Source: an uncultured Oscillospiraceae bacterium (GTDB lineage Bacteria; Bacillota; Clostridia; Oscillospirales; Acutalibacteraceae). From it: DNA of 43,803 nucleotides. The notes under the pieces were generated by a model, which worked only from the letters and a program-made list of their open reading frames with translations, was not told the origin of the DNA and did no database searches. The first letter of the stretch is position 1. Each line of letters opens with the position of its first letter. Made by a program: the position numbers and the translations under genes. Of the stretch, positions 16,843-24,418 are shown one piece after another. The stretch is from the NCBI GenBank assembly GCA_900543305.1, contig UQQZ01000011.1, forward strand, positions 1 to 43,803. The letters are read 5' to 3'.

Positions 16843-17924
16843 GAGTCTCTCTCCTTTTCCTCTTTTGCAAACACTGTCTTGACGCTGACTTCGGGAAGCA
16901 GTCCCAGAGCGTCGCCAAGGGACTGAATCTCCTTTTCGGTACCGTCCAAAGCCACACTGATGAAATACACACCGGCTTTTTTGTAGGGCATTCCCATCCG
17001 TCCGATCACCAGTTCCGAGTGGCGGTGGAGAATCTCATTGATTTTCCCGGCCATTCCGTAGTCTTTGGTCAGAATCGTAACCGATGCAATCCGGCGTGTG
17101 CTGCCATCCCCAGCGGCTTCGTTTTCGTTCCATCCATCCGGCACAATCTCCACCGGTAGGACGCTGCGCAGAACGTTCTCAGGAGTCTCAACATCCCCAA
17201 TTACCGCCCGCACTCCAAAGGCTCGGCGGATGTTGGCTTCGGTGACCACCTCCCGGGTGGGGCCGAAGATACTGCTGCCATCCTTGCAGAGCAGAAAACT
17301 TTTTCCGGCTCGCTGGAGGGCGTGGGCGGGATAATGGGTGTTGAACAGGCAGATCATTCCCTCTGCCGCCAGCCGGGAGAGGGTCTCCAATACAATCAGC
17401 TGATTTTTGAAATCCAAATTGGATTCCGGTTCATCCAGCACCAGAATTCGGGGCTGACTTGCCAGCGCCCGGGCAATCAGAACCATCTGCAATTCGCCGC
17501 CGCTGATTTCGGAACACTTTTTTTCTTTCAGGTGTAAAATGCCCAGCTGGTCCATTACCTGATCGGCCTTTTGAATGTCCTCTGCTTTTGGCTGGGAAAA
17601 GACGCCGATCCGGCTGCTCCGGCCCAGCAAGACCATTTCTCCCGCAGAATAGGCAGCCGACGCGGTTTTCGCTTGGGGGACATAGGCGATGGTGCGCCAC
17701 AATTCCCGCTGTGGGATCGTTCGAATATCTTTCCCGTCAATGGAGCTGCGTCCGTCCTTCCAGCGGAGAAATCCCATCATGCACCGGAGCATAGTTGTCT
17801 TTCCGGCGCCGTTGGGGCCCAGTATGGCGATCAGTTCACCGTCCGTGGCTTCCAGAGAAACATTCTTGAGCAGCTGTTCTCCCTTTTTGTAGCCGAAGCA
17901 GCCGTTTTCCACCGCAATTTTCAC
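16839..17924 (-). CDS. ABC transporter ATPase fused to a C-terminal TM1266-like domain
   Basis: This 361-residue protein has a FecE/BtuD-type ATPase (residues 1-250) with Walker A GPNGAGKT (36-43), signature SGGEL (141-145), Walker B LVLDEPESNLD (161-171) and an H-loop NTHYP. Residues ~277-354 form an ACT-like domain of the TM1266 family (putative iron-only hydrogenase system regulator). Its LVIGRMGMPYKKAGV segment closely parallels the stand-alone TM1266 protein at the head of the operon. The start is GTG at 17924, overlapping the permease stop (GTGA), with GGAGG 9 nt upstream. ATPases with C-terminal regulatory domains often gate import by ligand level. This particular fusion is unusual to me. 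Confidence 0.87.
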   Translation of the reverse strand: MKIAVENGCFGYKKGEQLLKNVSLEATDGELIAILGPNGAGKTTMLRCMMGFLRWKDGRSSIDGKDIRTIPQRELWRTIAYVPQAKTASAAYSAGEMVLLGRSSRIGVFSQPKAEDIQKADQVMDQLGILHLKEKKCSEISGGELQMVLIARALASQPRILVLDEPESNLDFKNQLIVLETLSRLAAEGMICLFNTHYPAHALQRAGKSFLLCKDGSSIFGPTREVVTEANIRRAFGVRAVIGDVETPENVLRSVLPVEIVPDGWNENEAAGDGSTRRIASVTILTKDYGMAGKINEILHRHSELVIGRMGMPYKKAGVYFISVALDGTEKEIQSLGDALGLLPEVSVKTVFAKEEKERDS

Positions 17925-18946
17925 AGTGACCAGCCTCCACTTCTCCGCATCAGGATGATAAAGAACGGGGCGCCGATAATGGCGGTCAAAATCGACACCG
18001 GAATCTCGGCAGCGGATATGCTTCTTGCCAGAGTGTCCACCAGAATCATGAAGACTGCGCCAAAGCTGATGGATGCCGGCATCAGTGACAGATGGTTATT
18101 TCCAAATTTCATCCGGCAGATATGGGGCACCAGCAATCCGACCCAGCCCACCTGTCCGCACATGGACACACAGGATGCGGTCATCATGGTGGCGCAGACG
18201 ATCACCACTCCCCGCAGGATCCGGACATTGACGCCGGAGGACCGTGCTTCGTCTTCCGACAGCGGCAGAAGGTTGAGCCGCCAACGCAGGGCAAGCAAAA
18301 GGATCAGCCCCACGAGAATCGGTGGCGCCCCCAGTTTGAGAGAGTCAAAATTCGCAGAATCCAGGCTGCCCATCAGCCAGTAAGTAATGGCAGGCAATTC
18401 GCTTTCGGTGTCGGCTGTATACTTGACCAGCGAAACCAGAGCGGAAAACAGGGACCCGATCATAATGCCTGACAGGACAATCGTATTCAGTCCCCGGCCT
18501 TTCCCGGCGCCGGCCAACCAAGTCAGCAGCACCGCCGCGCCGCCGAATAACAGCGCAGTTCCCTGGATGCCCAACAGGCTCATCCCCATGAGAATGCCCA
18601 GGGCGGCACCGAAGCTTGCTCCTGACGCCACACCCAGTGTATCCGGGGTGGCAAGAGGATTGGCAAATAAACTCTGATACGCGCACCCTGCGCCGGACAG
18701 CCCGGCTCCCACCAGGATATCCAGCAAAATGCGAGGCAGCCGGATATTCCAGAGCACCATGTCATTCTGGGCAGAAACCGCTTCTCCACCGTTCAGTTTG
18801 GTGACCAGGGAAGCGAAGATGTCGGAGGGCGGAATCCACAGCCGTCCAATGCCCAGGGCCACAAATCCCACCGCCACCGGCAAAACGAACAGCAGCACCA
18901 GCCATCCAAAAGACAGTTTGCCCTGCTGTTTTACCCGGGCCCTCAT
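17921..18946 (-). CDS. FecCD-family ABC transporter permease
   Basis: This 341-residue inner-membrane permease has many hydrophobic helices. The segments LPRILLDILVGAGLSGAGCAYQ, ANPLATPDTLGVASGASFGA and HICRMKFGNNH are typical of the FecCD/BtuC type that imports iron-siderophores, haem or cobalamin. The start ATG overlaps the TM1266 stop (ATGA), and its own stop overlaps the ATPase start. Its partners are the ATPase directly downstream and the lipoprotein at 11261. Confidence 0.92.
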   Translation of the reverse strand: MRARVKQQGKLSFGWLVLLFVLPVAVGFVALGIGRLWIPPSDIFASLVTKLNGGEAVSAQNDMVLWNIRLPRILLDILVGAGLSGAGCAYQSLFANPLATPDTLGVASGASFGAALGILMGMSLLGIQGTALLFGGAAVLLTWLAGAGKGRGLNTIVLSGIMIGSLFSALVSLVKYTADTESELPAITYWLMGSLDSANFDSLKLGAPPILVGLILLLALRWRLNLLPLSEDEARSSGVNVRILRGVVIVCATMMTASCVSMCGQVGWVGLLVPHICRMKFGNNHLSLMPASISFGAVFMILVDTLARSISAAEIPVSILTAIIGAPFFIILMRRSGGWSL

Positions 18947-19212
18947 TTGACTCCCCCGTCGGATGACTGAATAGAGGAGTAAGCGGTTTTGACCTGGACA
19001 CCCTCCAGCCGTCCGATTTTGCCTGCAAGGCTGCTGATCACATCCTGAGGCGCGTCCACCGCAATGGAGATGATGTTGATTCCCTTTTCCCGGTAGGGAA
19101 TCCCCATCCGTCCGATGATGTGGTCTCCATATTCATGCAAAATCTCGTTAAGCCGGGAAACCGACTGGGAATCTTCCACGATAATCCCAATAATCGCAAC
19201 TCTTGTCTGCAT
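18943..19212 (-). CDS. TM1266-family iron-only hydrogenase system putative regulator
   Basis: This 89-residue ACT/NikR-C-like protein shows RVAIIGIIVEDSQSVSRLN and IIGRMGIPYREKGINIISIA. The family is found next to hydE/hydG/hydF in Clostridia and Thermotoga and is thought to be regulatory, without a proven mechanism. It is the first gene of the operon. The leader in front of it carries a Fur-like box, a structured region and an intrinsic terminator. A second copy of the same domain is fused to the ATPase two genes downstream, so both may bind the same ligand. Confidence 0.88.
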   Translation of the reverse strand: MQTRVAIIGIIVEDSQSVSRLNEILHEYGDHIIGRMGIPYREKGINIISIAVDAPQDVISSLAGKIGRLEGVQVKTAYSSIQSSDGGVK

Positions 19213-19411
19213 ACTGTCTCTTCCTTTCCACGGTGCTGGTAACAGGCATAAAAAATGGCCGCATCAAAAGATGCAGCCATACAGGTAGCGGGAACAAACT
19301 GCCGGGGCCATTTCCACCCGGGGCAGACCACTGGCCCGTAGCGTCAAAAGACCGTTCCACAATCCGATTTCGCATCTTCCATCTCAAAACCATTTTCGAT
19401 GTCAGAATTTG
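19213..19411 (-). promoter_or_regulatory. Structured 5' leader with terminator, candidate riboswitch or attenuator
   Basis: About 200 nt of leader precede the TM1266 start. Reading the minus transcript, GGAAC (19354-19358) can pair with GTTCC (19291-19295). These enclose a strong hairpin with CTGCC/GGCAG arms at 19299-19326. The leader ends in a terminator at 19250-19280. Stretches such as GGTGGAAA and CCCGCTACCTGTA recall the cobalamin riboswitch core, but I see no B12 box, so the class is unassigned. Confidence 0.55.
19250..19280 (-). terminator. Intrinsic terminator inside the operon leader
   Basis: On the minus strand ATGGCTGCATC pairs with GATGCGGCCAT around a TTTT loop and is followed by six T residues, only 38 nt before the first start codon. 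A terminator placed here implies conditional read-through (attenuation) of the whole ten-gene operon. Confidence 0.85.
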
Positions 19412-19446
19412 AGAATCATTATAACATATCCCGAAAAACATTGCAA
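19410..19446 (-). promoter_or_regulatory. Operon promoter overlapped by a Fur-like box
   Basis: On the minus strand TTGCAA (19441-19446), a 17-bp spacer and TATAAT (19418-19423), with an upstream TG, form a strong promoter. On the plus strand TGAGAATCATTATAA (19410-19424) matches 13 of 15 positions of the core Fur consensus TGATAATnATTATCA and covers the -10. Repression by iron-loaded Fur is therefore expected; a PerR or Zur site is a less likely alternative. Confidence 0.7.
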
Positions 19447-19586
19447 GTAGGCTGTTGGATTGTTCCATAAAGCGGTTTTACAGCGAGTGGGAGAGGTACT
19501 GAACAATACATTTTATTTCTCCACTCAGCCAGGAACACTGGGAAAAGCTGCGTCGTACAGAGGCAGATAAACGAAAAAAGATTTTA

Positions 19587-19615
19587 TTGACAAGGTCTAA
19601 GATGTGTGTTATAAT
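19587..19615 (+). promoter_or_regulatory. trp operon promoter
   Basis: TTGACA (19587-19592) and TATAAT (19610-19615) are both consensus and separated by 17 bp, so this is an ideal SigA promoter. It is followed directly by the T-box leader. Confidence 0.9.
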
Positions 19616-19621
19616 CTCCAG

Positions 19622-19915
19622 CAATTTAACAACTCAAACCGTTGAAGCGGAGATAACGGCAATGATGCCTCTACAGAGAGCCTGTGGTGCTGAGAGTCAG
19701 GTGAGAAACAAGTTGCCAAATGGACCGCTGAGGGCGCAGTCAAATGTGGTTTCACAAAGTATTCTGCGACGTTGTAGGCAGACGTCATTTGCCGGGGATA
19801 TGTTGGTATCCTGCTAAGCGCACGGGTCATGCCGTGAATCAAGGTGGCACCGCGGATAAGTGTATTTATTCGTCCTTGACAGAAGTTGTCTTTCTGTCAA
19901 GGGCGTTTTTGTTTT
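19622..19915 (+). promoter_or_regulatory. Tryptophan T-box riboswitch
   Basis: The leader carries the hallmark T-box sequence AAGGTGGCACCGCG at 19841-19854. The terminator hairpin at 19871-19905 (arms CGTCCTTGACAGAA and TTCTGTCAAGGGCG) is followed by a T run. Stem I spans roughly 19645-19740. Its specifier loop on the 3' side shows TGG (19721-19723) followed by the conserved purine, which selects tRNA-Trp. Uncharged tRNA-Trp should favour the antiterminator and switch on trpEGDCFBA. Confidence 0.93.
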
Positions 19916-19966
19916 GCTCCTTTGACGGAAAGTCGAAGGAGCATTTTTATTTGGGAGGTCCCGCTT

Positions 19967-21433
19967 ATGAAGATTTTACCCACACTCAGCGATGTCAAGA
20001 GAATTGCAGCCACCGGAGAATACAAGGTGCTGCCGGTGAGCTTAGAAATTCTTTCCGATTTCACCACGCCAATAGAAACCATGAAGGTGCTGAAAAACGT
20101 ATCCACCCATTGTTATTTGCTGGAATCGGCCCAGGCAAACGAAACTTGGGGACGGTACACCTTTTTGGGATTCGACCCCAAATTAGAGATCACCTGCAGG
20201 GACGGCAAAATGAAAATCGGCAACCTGAGGATTGCCACTCACACGCCAGGGGACCAGATTCGTCAGATTCTTGCCGATTACAAAAGTCCCCGCTTTGCGT
20301 ATCTTCCCTCCTTTACAGGCGGGCTGGTGGGTTATTTCTCCTTTGATTATCTGGGATACAGCGAGCCGTCGGTCCGCTGCGACACGGAAGATACCGAGGC
20401 TTTTCAAGATGTGGACTTGATGCTTTTTGACAAGGTGATCGCCTTTGACCATCTCCGCCAGAAATTGATTCTCATGGTCAATATGTCCCTGGACGATGTG
20501 GAGGTGGGATATAACAAGGCGGTGATGGAGCTTCACCACCTTGTGGAGCTTCTTCGGAAGGGGGAAAAGAAGCAGGAACCCGGCGGCAGACTGTTGGGAG
20601 AAGTGACCCCACTCTTTGATAAAGCGCAGTTTTGTGCCATGGTGGAAAAGGCGAAGTGTTCCATCCGCGAAGGTGAAATTTTTCAGATTGTGTTGTCCAA
20701 CCGGCTGAGCGCACCCTTTGAGGGAAGTCTGTTCCATACCTACCGTGTGCTTCGCACCATCAATCCATCGCCCTATATGTTTTATTTTTCCGGCACAGAT
20801 GTGGAGGTCGCCGGCGCTTCCCCGGAGACGCTGGTCAAGCTGGAAAATAACGTTCTGCACACATTCCCCCTTGCGGGGACCAGGCCCAGAGGGAAAACCG
20901 AGGAAGAAGATCAACTGCTGGAAGCAGAGCTGCTGGCGGACGAGAAGGAACTGGCCGAACACAACATGCTGGTGGATCTGGGACGAAATGATCTGGGGAA
21001 AATCAGCAAGTTCGGAACGGTTCAAGTGGAGTCGCTGCACTCCATCGAACGGTTTTCCCATGTGATGCACATTGGCTCCACGGTGCGGGGCGAGATCCGT
21101 GAAGACAAGGACGCGTTGGACGCCATTGAGGCAGTGCTGCCTGCAGGAACTCTCTCCGGCGCCCCGAAGATCAGAGCCTGCCAGCTGATTGGCCAGCTTG
21201 AGAAAAACAAGCGGGGAATCTATGGCGGCGCCATTGGATATATCGACTTTACAGGCAATATGGACACCTGCATCGCCATCCGCATCGCTTACAAGAAAAA
21301 CGGCAAAGTGTTTGTGCGAAGCGGGGCCGGAATTGTGGCGGACTCAGTCCCTGAAAAGGAGTTCGAGGAATGTCTGAACAAAGCCAGGTCTTCGTTGAAG
21401 GCACTGGAGCTTGCACAGGAGGCAGAATTATGA
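19967..21433 (+). CDS. trpE: Anthranilate synthase component I
   Basis: This 488-residue enzyme makes anthranilate from chorismate with ammonia delivered by TrpG, the first step of tryptophan synthesis. The N-terminal feedback site LLESA is retained, so tryptophan inhibition is likely. The C-terminal chorismate-binding domain shows GEIFQIVLSNR, AGASPETLVKL, LAGTRPRGKT and GTLSGAPKIRA. The start is the ATG at 19967, 8 nt after GGGAGG; the longer in-frame reading would begin inside the T-box terminator. Its stop overlaps the trpG start. It is the first gene of a complete seven-gene trp operon. Confidence 0.96.
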   Translation: MKILPTLSDVKRIAATGEYKVLPVSLEILSDFTTPIETMKVLKNVSTHCYLLESAQANETWGRYTFLGFDPKLEITCRDGKMKIGNLRIATHTPGDQIRQILADYKSPRFAYLPSFTGGLVGYFSFDYLGYSEPSVRCDTEDTEAFQDVDLMLFDKVIAFDHLRQKLILMVNMSLDDVEVGYNKAVMELHHLVELLRKGEKKQEPGGRLLGEVTPLFDKAQFCAMVEKAKCSIREGEIFQIVLSNRLSAPFEGSLFHTYRVLRTINPSPYMFYFSGTDVEVAGASPETLVKLENNVLHTFPLAGTRPRGKTEEEDQLLEAELLADEKELAEHNMLVDLGRNDLGKISKFGTVQVESLHSIERFSHVMHIGSTVRGEIREDKDALDAIEAVLPAGTLSGAPKIRACQLIGQLEKNKRGIYGGAIGYIDFTGNMDTCIAIRIAYKKNGKVFVRSGAGIVADSVPEKEFEECLNKARSSLKALELAQEAEL

Positions 21434-21999
21434 TTCTATTGATAGACAACTATGACAGCTTTTCCTACAACCTTTATCAGCTCATTGGCCAGATCGATCC
21501 GGACATCCAGGTGATTCGCAACGATGAAAGGACGGTGGCAGAAATCCGGGAACAGAACCCCCAACGCATCATTCTTTCTCCCGGGCCCGGCAGGCCGGAA
21601 AATGCCGGGATCATTGTGGACGTGGTGAAGAATCTGTGCCAGACCATTCCGATTCTTGGGGTCTGTCTGGGACATCAAGCGATTTGTGAGGCGTTTGGTG
21701 GGACGATCATCTATGCAAAAGAGTTAATGCACGGGAAACAGTCCCAGGTCCGGTTAGATCGAAATTGTCCCCTGTTCCAAGGGTGTTCGGAAATGGTGCC
21801 GGTAGCCCGGTATCATTCCTTGGCGGCAGATGCGGGTACCATGCCGGATTGCCTGAAAGTCACCGCTCTCACCCAGGACGGCGAGGTGATGGCGGTGCAG
21901 CACAAGGAGTATCCCACCTTCGGTGTACAGTTCCACCCGGAATCTATCATGACGCCGGACGGAAAGCGAATGCTGAGAAATTTTATCAAGGAGATGTGA
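21430..21999 (+). CDS. trpG: Anthranilate synthase component II (glutamine amidotransferase)
   Basis: This 189-residue class I glutamine amidotransferase releases ammonia for TrpE. The nucleophile C79 lies in GVCLGHQ, and the His/Glu pair of the triad is in FHPES near the C-terminus. LLIDNYDSFSYNL and LSPGPGRPE are typical of TrpG/PabA. The ATG overlaps the trpE stop (ATGA), a coupling that supports equimolar subunits. It may also serve folate synthesis if no separate pabA exists. Confidence 0.95.
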   Translation: MILLIDNYDSFSYNLYQLIGQIDPDIQVIRNDERTVAEIREQNPQRIILSPGPGRPENAGIIVDVVKNLCQTIPILGVCLGHQAICEAFGGTIIYAKELMHGKQSQVRLDRNCPLFQGCSEMVPVARYHSLAADAGTMPDCLKVTALTQDGEVMAVQHKEYPTFGVQFHPESIMTPDGKRMLRNFIKEM

Positions 22000-22002
22000 A
22001 CC

Positions 22003-23034
22003 ATGATCAAGGAAGCCATTGTAAAGATTGTCAATAAGGGAGACCTCACCTATGACGAGGCCTATACCGTAATGAACGAGATTATGAACGGTGAAACGTC
22101 GGCCACCCAGAATGCGGCATTTCTGGCTGCTCTGTCCACTAAAAGCGCCAGAGCAGAGACCATCGATGAGATCGCAGGCTGCGCGGCTGCAATGCGGGCC
22201 CATGCCACCAAGGTGAAAACTGGCATGGAGCTCTTTGAAATTGTGGGCACCGGCGGTGACAATGCCCACAGCTTCAACATCTCCACCACCTCCGCTTTAG
22301 TTGCCGCGGCCAGCGGCATGAAAGTTGCAAAGCACGGGAATCGAGCCGCCTCCTCCCAATGCGGCACAGCGGACTGCCTGGAGGCATTGGGCGTCAACAT
22401 TCAGCAAAGTCCCCAGCGGTGCATCGAACTTTTAAAGGAAGTTGGCATGTGTTTCTTCTTTGCTCAGAAATACCACACCTCCATGAAGTATGTGGGAGCC
22501 ATCCGCAAAGAATTGGGGTTCCGTACCGTGTTCAATATTCTTGGGCCCCTCACCAATCCCGGCATGCCATCCATGCAGCTTCTGGGTGTGTACGATGAGT
22601 ATCTTGTGGGGCCGCTGGCTCAAGTGTTGATTCATCTGGGAGTCAAGCGGGGCATGGTTGTCTATGGTCAGGATAAGCTGGACGAGATTTCCATGAGCGC
22701 GCCTACCACAGTTTGCGAGATTCGGGACGGCTGGTTTAAAACCTTTGTCATTGCGCCTGAGGATTTCGGATTGGAACGCTGTGCGAAAAGGGATCTGGAA
22801 GGCGGCACACCCCAGGAAAATGCCCGCATCACTCAGGCGATCCTCCAAGGCCAACGGGGACACAAGCGCGATGCCGTTTTGATGAACGCCGGAGCGTCAC
22901 TTTATCTCGGCGGCAAGGCGGATACCATGCAGGAAGGCATTGCCCTTGCGGCAGAGATGATCGATTCCGGCAAGGCACTGGAAACGCTGAAGAAGCTGAT
23001 TGAAGTCAGCAACCGTCCGGAGGGGGAAAGATGA
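22003..23034 (+). CDS. trpD: Anthranilate phosphoribosyltransferase
   Basis: This 343-residue enzyme transfers phosphoribose from PRPP to anthranilate. The PRPP-binding GTGGDNAHSFNIST, KHGNRAASSQCGTADCLEALG and LGPLTNPG segments are conserved. It starts 3 nt after trpG and its stop overlaps trpC. TrpD is not fused to TrpG, unlike in enterobacteria. Confidence 0.96.
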   Translation: MIKEAIVKIVNKGDLTYDEAYTVMNEIMNGETSATQNAAFLAALSTKSARAETIDEIAGCAAAMRAHATKVKTGMELFEIVGTGGDNAHSFNISTTSALVAAASGMKVAKHGNRAASSQCGTADCLEALGVNIQQSPQRCIELLKEVGMCFFFAQKYHTSMKYVGAIRKELGFRTVFNILGPLTNPGMPSMQLLGVYDEYLVGPLAQVLIHLGVKRGMVVYGQDKLDEISMSAPTTVCEIRDGWFKTFVIAPEDFGLERCAKRDLEGGTPQENARITQAILQGQRGHKRDAVLMNAGASLYLGGKADTMQEGIALAAEMIDSGKALETLKKLIEVSNRPEGER

Positions 23035-23813
23035 CCATTCTGGAACAGCTTGCCGATTACGCCAGGGAGCGCACGGCTCAGGCGAAGCAAAGGATTTCTC
23101 AGGAGGAAATCCAGGAACGGGCCCTGTCTTTGCCAAAAGGCACATTCGCTTTTGAGCGGGCCCTGAAGAAACCGGACATTTCCTTTATTTGTGAGTGTAA
23201 AAAAGCCTCTCCCTCCAAAGGGTTGATTGCCCCGAAATTCCCGTACCTGGAAATTGCAAAGGAGTATGCATCGGCGGGTGCAGACTGCATTTCCGTTCTG
23301 ACGGAACCAAAATGGTTTCTGGGCAGTGACCGGTATCTGAAGGAAATTGCGGCCACCGTGTCCATTCCCTGTATCCGGAAGGACTTCACCGTAGACGAGT
23401 ATATGATCTATGAGGCAAAGGTGCTGGGAGCATCGGCGGTGCTGCTGATCTGTTCCATCCTCCAGGAGGAACAGATCAAAGCCTACCTTCGAATTTGCGA
23501 TGAATTGGGACTGTCCACTTTGGTGGAAGCCCACGACAAGCAAGAAGTACTCACTGCCCTTCGGGCAGGCGCCCGTATCATCGGGGTCAACAACCGAAAT
23601 CTAAAGGATTTTTCCGTGGATACAAACAACAGCCGCCGGCTTCGGGAACTGATTCCTGGAGATGTGTTGTTTGTTTCCGAAAGCGGTGTCAGCAGCGCCC
23701 AGGATGTGGCAAAGCTCCGAGAAATCGGGGCAGACGCGGTGCTGATTGGAGAGACACTGATGAGAGCTTCGGACAAGAAAGCCAAACTCCATCAACTGCG
23801 AGGTGACCTATGA
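23031..23813 (+). CDS. trpC: Indole-3-glycerol-phosphate synthase
   Basis: This 260-residue TIM barrel closes the indole ring. Conserved catalytic segments are ECKKASPSKG (Lys), DFTVDEYMIYEAK, LVEAHD, IGVNNRNLKDFSVD and VSESGV. It overlaps trpD by ATGA and trpF by ATGA. It is monofunctional, with TrpF encoded separately. Confidence 0.96.
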   Translation: MTILEQLADYARERTAQAKQRISQEEIQERALSLPKGTFAFERALKKPDISFICECKKASPSKGLIAPKFPYLEIAKEYASAGADCISVLTEPKWFLGSDRYLKEIAATVSIPCIRKDFTVDEYMIYEAKVLGASAVLLICSILQEEQIKAYLRICDELGLSTLVEAHDKQEVLTALRAGARIIGVNNRNLKDFSVDTNNSRRLRELIPGDVLFVSESGVSSAQDVAKLREIGADAVLIGETLMRASDKKAKLHQLRGDL

Positions 23814-24418
23814 CCAGAATCAAACTTTGCGGCCTTTGCCGCCCTAGGGACATGGAGGTTGTAAACCGGCTGCAACCGGACTACATCGGCTTTGTATTCG
23901 CCTCCGGAAGCAAGCGGTATGTCACCCCGGAACAGGCCAGAGAATTGAAGCGGAAGCTCGCTCCGGAAATTTGCGCGGTGGGCGTGTTTGTCAATGAAAC
24001 GCCCGAAAGAGTTGCCGCGCTCTTAAACAGCGGCGTCATTGACATGGCTCAGCTCCATGGCACCGAGGATGAGGACTACCTGAGGCAACTGCGGCGGCTT
24101 TCTCACAAACCGGTCATCCAAGCATTCCGGGTCAAAACAGTGGAGGATGTCCTCAAGGCGGAACAGAGCACCGCAGACTATGTACTGCTGGATTCTGGAG
24201 CCGGAACGGGGACGGCATTTGACTGGGAGCTGATACGCGGTGTCAAGAGACCCTACTTTCTTGCCGGAGGCCTTGACAGCGGCAACGTGGCATCTGCGGT
24301 ACAACGGCTGCATCCCTTTGGGGTGGACGTCAGTTCCGGGATTGAAACCGATGGAGCAAAAGATAAAATCAAGATGGCGGCGTTTGTAGCCGCTGTGAGA
24401 AAGGAAGATCAACTATGA
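23810..24418 (+). CDS. trpF: Phosphoribosylanthranilate isomerase
   Basis: This 202-residue TIM barrel catalyses the Amadori rearrangement of phosphoribosylanthranilate. KLCGLCRPRD holds the catalytic cysteine near the N-terminus. GFVFASGSKR, VGVFVNETPE, QLHGTED and LAGGLDSGNV are typical family motifs, and DVSSGIE completes the phosphate site. ATGA overlaps exist with trpC and trpB. Confidence 0.95.
   Translation: MTRIKLCGLCRPRDMEVVNRLQPDYIGFVFASGSKRYVTPEQARELKRKLAPEICAVGVFVNETPERVAALLNSGVIDMAQLHGTEDEDYLRQLRRLSHKPVIQAFRVKTVEDVLKAEQSTADYVLLDSGAGTGTAFDWELIRGVKRPYFLAGGLDSGNVASAVQRLHPFGVDVSSGIETDGAKDKIKMAAFVAAVRKEDQL

Noticed and set aside
19290..19330. Cobalamin riboswitch call
   Set aside because: GGTGGAAA and CCCGCTACCTGTA are suggestive, but the B12 box and full core are missing, so no class was assigned.
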